DNA of 64,000 nt from Mycoplasma sp. Pen4 (GTDB lineage: Bacteria > Bacillota_I > Bacilli_A > Mycoplasmatales > Metamycoplasmataceae). The position numbers and the translations under genes are program-made. Where the stretch lies: positions 620,001 to 684,000 of the forward strand of contig NZ_CP060691.1 of assembly GCF_014352955.1 (NCBI RefSeq), given 5' to 3'. Below, piece after piece: positions 1-9,206 of the stretch; position 1 is the stretch's first letter; each line of letters opens with the position of its first letter. The notes under the pieces were generated by a model. The model saw nothing but the letters and a program-made list of their open reading frames with translations. It did no database searches and was not told where the DNA came from.

Positions 1-1644
1 AGATTTATCAGAAACTTTTGTACGTTCAGCTTCAGATAATGTTGATCATGCAAAACGATATTCTGTACCTGAAAGGTAATTTTTTCATGATTGGTCATCG
101 AATGTTTTTTCTTCGATTGTTGTAGTTGTATATTTATTTCTAAATTCTTTAATTGTACGTGGATCGTTAACAAAGTTTTGGTCTGCGTAGTGTGTATTTA
201 ATTTTGTTGCAACGATTTGTGTATCTGGGTTATATGCTACAGCATAGTATTTTCCAGAAAATAATGTTTGATCTAAGCTAGCACCATATCAGTAAATTCC
301 AGCTTCTTTTGCTAAACCATTTACATTTTTTAATCCATTGAACAAGTCTTCTTCTTGTTTAAATGTTGTTGTTGTAGGTTTAAAGATCTCTTTAACTTTT
401 TCTGCAGTTGATGATGTATCGTTTGATACTTCTTCATTTTTAGCATTAATATATGCTGATGGAGCAGGAACAAAGTCATATGATGTTGCGACTAAGTCAT
501 CAATTAATTTTGTAAATTGAGCAGATAAACCTGGTTCAACTTTACCAACTGAGAAGTATGTATTGCCTTGATCATCAGTTGAAAGTGCTTTTGATTCATC
601 AAGCATGTTGTCAAAATTTATATTAAATAAGTTGTATAAGTATTTGTTGTTGTATCTAGAATCATCATCAAATCTTCCTTTTGAAAGGTTAAGAAGTGCC
701 GCAGTAACTAAATCGTCAACTTGTTTTGATCCCCCATTTTTTCTTCTGAAATCAACATCAATGAATTGAGTTCTTAAAAGTCCAACAAGGAAGTCTTTAG
801 CAGTAATTTCATATGGTGTTTTTTGTCCATTTTGGTCAACTCAGAAGTTACCTTTTTTAACTCTAAATTTTACTGATTGTGCTTGTTTTAACATTGCATT
901 GAAGTTTTCGGAGTTAATTGATTTAGGATCATTTGATGATCTTTCAATTGATGTGAAAGCATAGTATTTTCCATCAATTGTTGGAGCAGGCACTAATGAA
1001 GCATCATCAGAATCAAATACGTGTTCTTGTCCATCGCTTGTAATAATGATAATTGCATCAGCTAATTCGAATTTTCTACGGCTTACTGATGGTCTTAAGA
1101 TATGTTCTACTGTTGTTTCTGATAATGTTGTTTCATCAAGAGTTTTTTCTGTTTCAATAATTGGTGTACCTGTGTGTTGAATCGAAATAAATGATGATAC
1201 TGTTGTATCGTAAAGTGGTTGTTGTCTTCCACCTGAACTAGATGAATTATCATACAATCATGGTAAATTTGTGAATATTGAGTTATATTCATGTTGTAAG
1301 TAACCATCTTTTGCATAGCTATCTGAAACAATTGAATTGTCAAAATAAACTACTGGGTTAATTACGTTATATGCATCTCTAGGTTGTAAGTAACCTTCTT
1401 TTGTTGCATTTGTGTCGTTAAATCCATAAGATGGTTCAACGCTATTTAAGTCTCTTTGCACGATTGATTGAAGCTTTTCCCATGCTAAGTGACCTTCTCC
1501 TGAGTTTGTAACAGGTGTTTCTCCAGTCCCTGGGTTAGATGTGTCGTTATTTGTTGTAGTACCACATGCCACTAAAGCTAAAGCAGGAGTTGTAGAAACT
1601 GCGGTAATTGATAAATTAAGAAATATTTTTAATTTTTTTGTCAT
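1..1644 (-). CDS. oppA: OppA-type oligopeptide-binding lipoprotein (partial)
   Basis: This is probably the substrate-binding lipoprotein of an oligopeptide ABC transporter, anchored outside the membrane to capture peptides. The N-terminus has a basic start, a hydrophobic stretch and a lipobox ending ALVACG (Cys27). Near residue 270 the motif EITAKDFLVGLLR resembles the TA.D...S..R element of solute-binding family 5. Five or more UGA codons are read as Trp. ATG at 1644 was chosen for its AAGGAG at 1651-1656 and because the lipoprotein signal begins there. The C-terminus lies beyond the left edge. A lysine riboswitch and terminator sit directly upstream, so expression probably responds to lysine. 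Another large lipoprotein class is possible; the OppA call rests mainly on one motif and general architecture. Confidence 0.7.
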
Positions 1645-1680
1645 TTTATTCTCCTTTGTATTAGTTTGAAAATGGTATGT

Positions 1681-1720
1681 AAAAAACAAAGCTTTGTAGA
1701 CTACAAATCTACAAAACTTT
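1681..1720 (-). terminator. Riboswitch-controlled intrinsic terminator
   Basis: An imperfect hairpin of the AAAGTTTTGTAGA / TCTACAAAGCTTT type is followed on the minus strand by a run of T. It lies between the lysine aptamer and the ribosome binding site of the downstream lipoprotein gene, which is the expected place for a lysine-controlled terminator. Confidence 0.75.
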
Positions 1721-1762
1721 TTTGACTATCAATATATAATTATTAATTCAAAAAGTTATGTA

Positions 1763-1923
1763 AATCTATAGCACCAATGGTTCACCAAAGAGTAGAAATC
1801 TTTTATGCTTTTCTACCAATACTTGTGTTGCCACACATAATATTTCGGCTTTTATATCCTTTCGGTAATTTCATTGCTTGCCAGCTCCATTACTTACTCT
1901 TATTAAAAGCTCCTCTATAGTTT
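1763..1923 (-). promoter_or_regulatory. Lysine riboswitch (L-box)
   Basis: On the minus strand the sequence has the main conserved blocks of the lysine aptamer in order. AGAGG.GC is followed by AAGAGTA, then a GTAAT/ATTAC stem, CGAAAGGA and AAGCCGAAAT. Stems P3 (around ACACAAGTATT), P4 (TAGAAA/TTTCTA) and P5 (TGGT/ACCA) follow, and CTATAG at both ends closes P1. The P2 stem pairs GG-AG-CTTTTA with TAAAAGCC, leaving the two-nucleotide bulge seen in the B. subtilis lysC aptamer. Lysine binding should close P1 and favour the terminator at 1681-1720, lowering expression of the downstream oppA-like gene. The motif match is seen in sequence; direction of control is inferred from the family. Confidence 0.85.
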
Positions 1924-2192
1924 CATAAGCAATAACAGATTTCTCTTATTCTAAATCTGTTATTGTTAGTATACATTAACAGATTACAACTAAATAATAA
2001 CGTTCATAATAATAGATGTACGTCATGTATTAATATTAATTGTTGTAATCATGTATCTTTGTTTAAACATGTCTATATTATATAGTTATTTTGATAATTT
2101 GAATTATTTTTTTAATTTAATGGTGAATTTTTTCACAATTATTGAAATTTGAACAAGATATGCTATTTAAAATAATGTATTATTTTATTAAT
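1924..2192. other. Divergent intergenic region with a perfect inverted repeat
   Basis: This stretch separates the riboswitch from the divergent chrA-like gene. A perfect 12-bp inverted repeat at 1931-1942 and 1953-1964 (AATAACAGATTT with a 10-nt loop) lies just upstream of the aptamer. On the minus strand TGTATACT near 1967-1974 could be a -10 element, placing the hairpin in the first transcribed bases. No T-run follows it, so it is not an obvious terminator; it could be an operator or a 5' protective hairpin. Nothing coding is visible. Confidence 0.4.
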
Positions 2193-2969
2193 ATGAAAAC
2201 AAAAGTAAAACAAACAAGTTCACAAAGTAAATTCAAATTATTTTGAGAAGTCTTCTTTTTCATTATTAAAGTAACTTTCCTTGGGTTTGGAGGTGGTAAC
2301 GCATTGCTGCCAGTTATTAAAAACCAAGCGGTTGACAAGAAAAAATGACTTACTCAAGACGAATTTGATGATGTAGTTATTGTCACAAATATGTTGCCTG
2401 GTGCATCAGTTATCCAAACTGTTAGTTACATTTGTATTAAACTACTCGGAAAATTATGAGGAACTATTTTAACATTAGTAGCTATTTTGCCCCATGTGCT
2501 AGTTGCATTCGGAATTCTTGTGCTATTTTCTAATTTAGATCCAAGATGATTAAAAATAATTTCAGTGGGAGTGTTAGTCTCAATCATTGCATTTTTAATC
2601 AATTTTGCTTCTAGATACTTAAAACAAGCAAAAAATACTATGAAACTACCATTTTGAATTACAATATTATTTTTCACAATTGCATATTCATTATTTGTAC
2701 CTGCTCCATATAATCTACCAGTTGTTGCAATTTTTACAGTTATCCTTGTATATACAATAATTTACCTTGTAGTAAGAAATAAACGTAAAAATCAAATTAA
2801 AGAAATACAAGAAATTAAGCAAATTTCAGAAGCAGAAATTGAAGTTCTTGAAAATGCTAATTTAATAAAACAATCCGAAATTGAAAAAGTTAAAAACAAA
2901 ATCTATCGTCATAATTTATGTTCAATACATAACAAATATTGTAGTGTCATAGAAGAGGATGGTGAATAA
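2193..2969 (+). CDS. chrA: Chromate transporter family protein, first half (ChrA-like)
   Basis: Integral membrane protein of the short two-gene CHR type, in which two half-size proteins replace one long transporter. The N-terminal part has the family's GFGGGNALLP motif (about residues 30-39), then NMLPGASVI and several hydrophobic helices. The last 60 residues are charged and look like a cytoplasmic tail. Length is 258 residues, and internal UGA codons read as Trp. Its stop overlaps the next ATG (TAATG), so the pair is translationally coupled and probably forms a heterodimer. CHR proteins move chromate or other anions; the substrate in mycoplasmas is not known from sequence. Confidence 0.75.
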
Positions 2970-3658
2970 TGCTTGCTATCGGTTTATTAATTTCTATTCC
3001 ATTAATTATCATTATTTCATTATCGGTATTTGGTGGCGGGCAAGTATTTATGCCAATCTTCAGTTGATTATGAACTCTTATGCACAATAACTTTGGGGCA
3101 AGTCAATTAACTCAAGATAAAATAGATTCAGTTTTTACAATTGCCAACACAACTCCTGGAGTTGTTTCAACTAAATTTGCTTTTTTCACCGGATATTTAG
3201 TTGCAAACGGTGAATGATGAGGATATTTAGCGGTATTCTTAACCTACTTAATTTTCTGTTTACCAGCCATATTTGTTATGGCATTAGCAATGAAATACGT
3301 TAAAAAATTTAAAACTAATAAATACATTGCAAATATGCTTATTGTTATGAAACCAATTGTTGCCGGAATTATGATTGCATTATCATTACAACTATTAATA
3401 TCAATTTTATTCCCAGAAGTTATTTTCAACAAAAGCATTGATGAATATGCTAAGTTATCAAAACCTGGTGCAAGTGGATACGATGTTTTTATAGCACATG
3501 GACACGGTTACTATCGTAATATTCTTTTAAAGATTTATGTCCCAGTTGGAATTTTTGGTTCTTATTTCTTGGCGAAAAAGAAATTCTCATTATTTATAAT
3601 AATACTTATTAATATCGCTGTTTCAATTCTATTGTTTGCGCCTTATAATGGTTGATAA
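2969..3658 (+). CDS. chrA: Chromate transporter family protein, second half (ChrA-like)
   Basis: Partner of the preceding gene in a split CHR transporter. It has the equivalent FGGGQVFMP motif near residues 21-29 and TPGVVSTKFAFFTGY in the position that matches the first half, showing that the two genes are ancient duplicates. Several transmembrane helices are evident over 229 residues. The start ATG overlaps the stop codon of the upstream gene by one base, and no separate ribosome binding site is needed. The gene ends in a UGA (Trp) just before TAA and is followed by a strong bidirectional terminator. Confidence 0.75.
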
Positions 3659-3660
3659 TA

Positions 3661-3693
3661 TAAAAATATGATCGATGACCGATCATATTTTTA
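3661..3693. terminator. Bidirectional terminator between chrA pair and thiI
   Basis: A perfect 14-bp stem (TAAAAATATGATCG with its complement) and a 5-nt loop are flanked by T-rich sequence on both strands. It serves the plus-strand chr genes and the minus-strand thiI gene, whose stop codon lies within it. Confidence 0.85.
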
Positions 3694-4833
3694 TATTTCT
3701 TTCTTAAGTTTAACAAGTTCAATTTTATTATTAATTAAATCTGCTTCATATTCGAAAATAGAGTTAAGTTCTGTTTCTAAACGAATTGCTTCATCTAAAT
3801 TCGGCTTTGTCACAGGTTCTTTAGGAGCAAATAACTCACATGTTTCATTAGCTTGTATGATTGAGATATCATATGTACCAATTTCTTTAGCAATATCAAT
3901 AATTTCATTTTTATCAAAAGTTAATAATGGACGTAAAATTTGCATTTTAGTCGCTGCACCAATAACTGAAAGCGACTCAATTGTTTGTGATGCCACTTGA
4001 CCTAAGTTATCTCCATTCGAGATTGCTTGTTGACCATATTTTTGACAAACTGCTTCAGCTATACGGTAGAAACTACGACGCATTAATGTGATTTTGTATG
4101 ATTCTTTTGAGACGAATGAAATGTAATTCATTAAATGTGCATAGTTTGCAATTAAAAGATTTGAAGTAACTTGATATTGATTTAAAACTTTAACTAAATT
4201 TGTAATCTTTTGGATTGTTCTTTCGTCAGTTTGAGGTGGTGTAATGAAAGTTAAGAAATCAACTTTTAAACCTCTTTTCATCATTTTTAATGCTGCGATT
4301 GGTGAATCGAAACCACCAGAAATTAAGTGTAATACTTTTCCACTTACACCTACAGGTAAGCCACCAAGTCCTTTAATATATTCAGAGAAAATATATGTAC
4401 GACCATTTCTTACTTCTACATAAAATGTTTGATCAGGATTATGAACATCAACTTTTAAGTGTGTGTTTTTTAATACATGTCCACCAAGCGCATGATTAAT
4501 TTTATCTGATGAAAGTTGAAACTTTTTGTAGTTTCTTCTCGCTTGAATTTTAAATGTTCTTGCATTTGGATTAACTAATTTAAGTACTGTTTCTTTGAAT
4601 AATTCAATATCATTATCAACAACTGCTACCGGTGAGTAAGAACTAATACCAAAAACATAATTAAGTTTTTTAATATTTTCTTCACTATATGGTAGGTACA
4701 TTCTATCAAATTCAACTTGAGGAGCAACACCCACAATGTGCTTAACATTATTTGTTAAGTGGTTAATGAATGTTTTACGGTTTTTCTTTTTTAGAACTAA
4801 TTCACCGTATCTAATTAAAATTTTACTATACAT
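3691..4833 (-). CDS. thiI: tRNA 4-thiouridine synthase ThiI
   Basis: ThiI transfers sulfur to U8 of tRNA and can also serve thiamine thiazole synthesis. The 380-residue protein matches the short form: an N-terminal ferredoxin-like domain, a THUMP domain (about 60-165) and an adenylating PP-loop domain starting with the motif SGGFDSPIA near residue 174. There is no rhodanese extension of the E. coli type, as expected in Gram-positive lineages. The first eight bases overlap the end of the upstream ezrA-like gene. The gene has no UGA codons and ends at the shared terminator. Confidence 0.93.
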   Translation of the reverse strand: MYSKILIRYGELVLKKKNRKTFINHLTNNVKHIVGVAPQVEFDRMYLPYSEENIKKLNYVFGISSYSPVAVVDNDIELFKETVLKLVNPNARTFKIQARRNYKKFQLSSDKINHALGGHVLKNTHLKVDVHNPDQTFYVEVRNGRTYIFSEYIKGLGGLPVGVSGKVLHLISGGFDSPIAALKMMKRGLKVDFLTFITPPQTDERTIQKITNLVKVLNQYQVTSNLLIANYAHLMNYISFVSKESYKITLMRRSFYRIAEAVCQKYGQQAISNGDNLGQVASQTIESLSVIGAATKMQILRPLLTFDKNEIIDIAKEIGTYDISIIQANETCELFAPKEPVTKPNLDEAIRLETELNSIFEYEADLINNKIELVKLKKEI

Positions 4834-6484
4834 ATTTTTCCTTCTTTAAGTAGTCTTTGATTGCGTGGTAGGCTTTTTTGTAATCATTGTCCTGCGCAAC
4901 TACTAATCTAATATTTGCTAATGTTTCTTTATATTTAGTTAAGTTATCTTCTTTTAATAAGAAAATCTGATCTTGCGAAATAATTAAGCACAATTTGTCA
5001 AACATTTCTTTATATTTTTCATTTAAAGCTATACCTTTTGTTAAAAAAGAAATATTTGAGACAAAATCATTTCAAATTGGTTGTAACTTGTTTCAACTTT
5101 TTTGTTTCTTGAAGTATTTATTATAAATATCAATTAATTCCATTGTTTTTGTATTTATTGCATTGCTTTTTGGCAACATTTCATTATTAATCACTTCGAA
5201 ATACATTTCTTTGGTTTTGTTAATATTAATTGTTTGATATTTTTCTTCAGACTCTTTAACTTTGTTTTTAAATGTAAATTCACGATATAAATTTATATAA
5301 CCATGATATATGATTAAAAACTCTTCTGTAATTTGTTTTCAAAGACTAAACTTTTTACAATTTAATCATTCATTTGTTTTTAATTCTAATTTTAAGAATT
5401 GTTTATCTAATGTTGCATTTTCACCGTTAATTTTCTTATGCATTTTTTGAACTTTCATGAAACTTTGTTCAATGATTTTTTTGTTTTTATTAACAAAATT
5501 TGCAATTCTTTGTGATAACTTTGTGGCATGATGTGTAACTAAAAATTGACGGTAAATAAACTTAATATTCTTTTCCAATGATTCAGAAGAGATTTTGTCT
5601 CAATTGTTAATTAACTGAGCTAATTTTAATTCTAGGTCTTTGTAAATTTTTAGTGTTTGTGGATTTTTATCTTTTTCTACTTTGTTACCGATTTCAAGTG
5701 GTAATACATAGAATAAAATGTGCTCAATTCTGTTGGCTCCTGAAACCAATTTAAATAAGTCAAGTAGTTGACCTTTTAATTTCTTCATTTTAACATCAGC
5801 TTCATTAAATTCGCCTTTATATTTTGAATTTTGCATTTCAGTTAAACTTTTGTTAAATGAAGTTATTTTTCTTTCGAGCGGTTTAGCAACGTGTGGAATG
5901 ATTTTTTGTGATTTTTCAATAATGCTTGAAAACTCATCTGTTAATTCAAGATAATTTGAAAATGCATCTTCAATATTTTGTCAAGCAATAAGGAACTTAT
6001 CAGTGATAATATTAAATTTATTTAAGTTTTCATTATATTCATTTAAGAGAGATTTGACTTGTTTCTTAAATTTTAATGTTTCTCTTAATTTACGATTTGC
6101 AACTGAATCATCTAAAAGTTTTAGAATTTTAAAAATTTGATCTTTTTGCTTAACTATTTCTTTATTAATATCTCTAAGGTTCCAAACAATTGAAATATAT
6201 TCATCTTGACTACGACTTAAGATTTCGCACTTTTGAATTGCGTCTTTATTTTCTGTTGCTTTGTGTTGCAAAATTCGTTTTGTGTCATCAGAATATTTAA
6301 CTGTTTTAGAAAAATGTCGATTTCTAATTACAAGTAGAAGTAAAAATAAAACAAGCAATGCACCAAGTACCACTATTGTTATAAAAATTGGATACCAAAC
6401 ATCAGAACCTTTTGTTTCTTGAGTTCCTGTAATTGGTGTAATAGGTTTTTCTTCTAAAACTCTTATCATTTCATTAAACTTCAT
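4826..6484 (-). CDS. EzrA-like membrane-anchored coiled-coil protein
   Basis: A protein of 552 residues with one membrane segment near residues 33-55 and a long, lysine- and glutamate-rich helical remainder that resembles spectrin-like coiled coil. This layout and length match EzrA, the septation ring regulator that contacts FtsZ in Firmicutes, and mycoplasma relatives are often labelled so. The N-terminal 30 residues before the helix differ from classical EzrA, where the helix starts almost at once. It lies directly upstream of and overlaps thiI. Function is inferred only from architecture; a cytoskeletal or cytadherence-type protein is an alternative. Confidence 0.5.
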
Positions 6485-6545
6485 ATTTCGACCTTAGTTA
6501 TAATTATTTTTAATAATTATAAAACATTTAAAAGTAGAGTGAAAG

Positions 6546-6567
6546 AAAAACCTCTCGACGAGGTTTA
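6546..6567 (-). terminator. Terminator after the HAD hydrolase gene
   Basis: A 7-bp stem (AAACCTC/GAGGTTT) with a 5-nt loop is followed by T on the minus strand. It overlaps the stop codon of the HAD gene and separates it from the ezrA-like operon. Confidence 0.75.
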
Positions 6568-7419
6568 TTTATGATTTGGTTTAATTTTACCTTGTGAAAT
6601 AGCTCTTTTTAAGTCTACGTCAGTGCGGTATAAGTAGTCATCGATAGCTTCTGCAAGACCATCTTGTTCAACTGCTGAAGTGTAGTATTTTGCAACTGAT
6701 TTTGTATATGCATCAGCATTGTCCATTGCATATGAATATCCAACTGCTTTGAACATTTCAACATCATTTTTGCTATCACCAATAGCCATAACTTCTTCCG
6801 GTTTTGCATCAAAAACGTTTGCACATAGTCATTTTAGTCCTGAAGCCTTTGAAACTCCATGATTTGTAATTTCGACGTACTTATCTAAAATATTTACTAC
6901 TTCAAAATCTAAATTCGCTTCCTTACATTGTTTGTAAAATTCAGCAACTTGTTCAGGCTCACCGTATGCTTCGATTTTGTGTAAGTCATCATTAATTCTT
7001 CCATCATCAATTCAGTCATTATACTCATTGAATGTTGTTAAGAATTCACGATATTTTGGATAATCACCATGAAGGTAATATTGATCTGTTCCCATGTAGT
7101 AGAGTAAAACGCCGGTACGTTCAGCGATTGGTCATACTTTTTTAGCTTCTTCAGTATTCATATATTCAATATGAATTGGTTTTGATTCTTCAACATCATA
7201 AATCATAGCACCATTTGAACAACAAATATATCTAGCATTTAATTCTTTGGCTAAACGTTTGATTTTTTCTAATGGTGGATTACCAGTATTGATAACAAAA
7301 TCAACACCTTTTGTTTTAAGTTCGACTACTTTATTTTTGTTAACATCTGATAATGTTTTATCAGGGAATGGGTAGATTGTACCATCTACGTCACTAAAAA
7401 TTACTCATTTACTGTTCAT
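6565..7419 (-). CDS. HAD superfamily hydrolase (Cof/YcsE type)
   Basis: A cytosolic sugar- or nucleotide-phosphatase-like protein of 284 residues. Motif I is DVDGT near residues 10-14, motif II lies at NTGNPP near 43-48, and motif IV is GDSKNDVEMF in the C-terminal part, the arrangement of class IIB Cof-type HAD enzymes with an inserted cap. Such enzymes dephosphorylate small phosphorylated metabolites; the substrate cannot be read from sequence. The start ATG at 7419 is preceded by a consensus promoter so close that the mRNA is nearly leaderless. Confidence 0.85.
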
Positions 7420-7427
7420 ATGTCTAT

Positions 7428-7455
7428 ATTATAAAGAATAAATGCTATATGTAAA
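7428..7455 (-). promoter_or_regulatory. Promoter of the HAD hydrolase gene
   Basis: On the minus strand a -35 TTTACA (7450-7455) and -10 TATAAT (7428-7433) are separated by 16 bp. The -10 box ends only 8 bases before the ATG, implying a leaderless or near-leaderless transcript. Confidence 0.6.
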
Positions 7456-7587
7456 ATATTATGGGGGAAGGAAAATAATGTAGGTTTTACATTTTTAAAT
7501 ATTATATCAACATTAACATCTGTTTGCAAAAAAATGCAAAATTAACTGGAATGTGGAACATGTTTTATTAAAGGTTGTAATTAAATC

Positions 7588-7615
7588 TACACATCATTAT
7601 AAATGATGTGTATTT
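7588..7615. terminator. Hairpin with T-run near the ICE end
   Basis: TACACATCATT, a short AT loop and ATGATGTGTA form a perfect stem followed on the plus strand by TTTTCTT. It could end transcription entering or leaving the element. Confidence 0.5.
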
Positions 7616-7860
7616 TCTTATTTACTCTTTAATGCGTCATGTACTACATGTTGTATTGAATATATTCTATTCATTAGTGCGTCATTTACTATGGCTAATT
7701 GAATATACTCTGTTATATAAAGCAATACCTGCTATTTAATGCTAACCCCCCAATTTGAAATAATCAGGGATGATATTAAAGACAAGAGCAATATATTTAT
7801 TCTAAATATATTTATCGCGCATAATGCACGCGTGATACCACAATTCCTTAAATATTCAAA

Positions 7861-9084
7861 TTAATTATTTCAATAATGATTGTAATTTATCTCATTTCAA
7901 AGAATTGGTTCATAAGTAATTTCTGCTGTTTCCCTGATTTCATTAACTAGTGATTTAAAATTCAAGAAGTTGCATTTTTCACTTTTATTGATACTGATTA
8001 AATTGAATATTGTATTTAATGAAAATGTTGAATATCTCTTTTTGTATAATGATTTAAATAAACTTACAGATGATTCAGACTGTGCTGTAATGTTATTTAC
8101 ATTGAATTTTAAGTCTTTGCAATTGTTATTTATGAATTTCAAGAATGCTTTTATGTTATTTTTTGTGTACTTATTGTTAAATTCATAAGTTAATAGTTGT
8201 AGTAATTTGTCTATGAATTCATCTTTGTTTTCAATTGAATTTTGCAGTCATTTCCATACTGGTTGATTATCAATTAAGAGTTTTTCTTTAACATCATTCT
8301 TAATGATAAATATTGGTTTTTTGAATATGAAATTGAAATGTTTAATAAAGTGAAAGTGATCATAAATATGTTCTGCATTCAATAATTTTGCTAAATTTTT
8401 GAAGTAAACTGCACCATCACTTAAAAGGTATAATTTGGTGTTTGTGTCTATAACATAATACTTTTGAATAATAGTCATTATTAATTCTGCTCTTGATTTG
8501 TTTGTAAGCTTCTCTTTGTCTTGTGAAGTGTATGTTTCATATGTATAAATTGGACTTTCATTTTTATCTGAGAATATTTTTATGATCTTACTATTTGTTT
8601 TGCTGACCTTATTATTTCCCCTTGCTTTACCATAACAATCATCAATTGAGATATAAATTGTATTTGCATATTGTTTCTTTATCTCTATATTGCTTGTTTG
8701 GTTAAATAAGTCATATTTGTTTGCATAATATTTACATAAATTTCAACTGATCTTAACAAATTTGTTTCTGATTAAACCACAGTATTGATAAAAACTATCA
8801 ATAACTAGTTTGGTATCATAAGTTCTATGAAATAGATGTATATATTTTTCTGGATAATATCTCTTGAAGTGCTTTTTACCATTAACATAGTAGTAATACT
8901 CATAAATTACAAATTCATATACATTGTTGTTTTGTCCTATTATCTTTCTTACTATTCTTTTGTTAATATTTAGTTTTTGTTCCCTTCTTTCATCTGAGTT
9001 TTTGAACTTTTCAGATAATGCTGTTATCTCATCACAAGATAATTTGTTAATGTATTCTATTTCTTTTATATTTCTTTCATTCAT
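7861..9084 (-). CDS. DDE transposase-like protein of the ICE (CDS22 / Mbov_0401 type, UPF0236-like)
   Basis: Probably the enzyme that excises and integrates the element. The 407-residue protein has features of the UPF0236/ISLre2-like transposase group: a central SIDDCYGKARG block, then LLSDGAVYF and YDHFHFIKH, giving acidic residues typical of a DDE core. Several UGA codons are read as Trp. ATG at 9084 is preferred over a TTG two codons earlier. In known mycoplasma ICEs a DDE transposase of this size closes one end of the element, which fits its position. A stand-alone insertion sequence is an alternative, since a short inverted match (AATGTGGAACA) lies on both sides. Confidence 0.75.
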
Positions 9085-9161
9085 ATTCAAATTTTACTAA
9101 ATAAACCTTAAAATAAGTGCTGTTCCACATTTTGTGAAACTATTTTCACATAAATAAGAAT

Positions 9162-9195
9162 AAAAAAATACATAAGAATTAATAATCTTATGTAT
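9162..9195 (-). terminator. Terminator after the ICE lipoprotein
   Basis: A perfect 10-bp stem (ATACATAAGA/TCTTATGTAT) is followed on the minus strand by seven T residues, ending transcription of the lipoprotein gene before the transposase. Confidence 0.85.
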
Positions 9196-9206
9196 GTGAT
9201 ATTAAG

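Larger units (their letters stand above)
7420..7860. other. ICE-end intergenic region with repeats
   Basis: This region joins chromosomal sequence to the transposase-like gene. It contains AATGTGGAACA at 7550-7560, which is inverted at 9121-9131. It also has a perfect hairpin with T-run at 7588-7615 (ACACATCATT/ATGATGTGT). Two imperfect direct repeats of about 45 bp start near 7633 and 7680 (GCGTCAT.TACTA then TTGAATATA). A C6 tract and an unusually GC-rich CGCGCATAATGCACGCG stretch near 7815-7831 are also present. No open frame of note is visible. One ICE terminus probably lies here, but the exact end cannot be fixed. Confidence 0.4.
7550..9131. repeat. Short inverted repeat flanking the transposase gene
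   Basis: AATGTGGAACA at 7550-7560 reappears in inverse orientation at 9121-9131, bracketing the transposase-like gene. It could be a terminal inverted repeat. Similar TTCCACATT-type words occur in other intergenic regions of this window, so the match may be a common regulatory word. No clear target-site duplication was seen. Confidence 0.3.

Noticed and set aside
1763-1923. The GTGTGGCAA word of the lysine riboswitch is similar to the reverse complement of part of the ICE RNAs.
   Set aside because: Only about 12 bases agree, in a loop region of the riboswitch, and orientation differs. The surrounding stems are unrelated, so it is likely chance.
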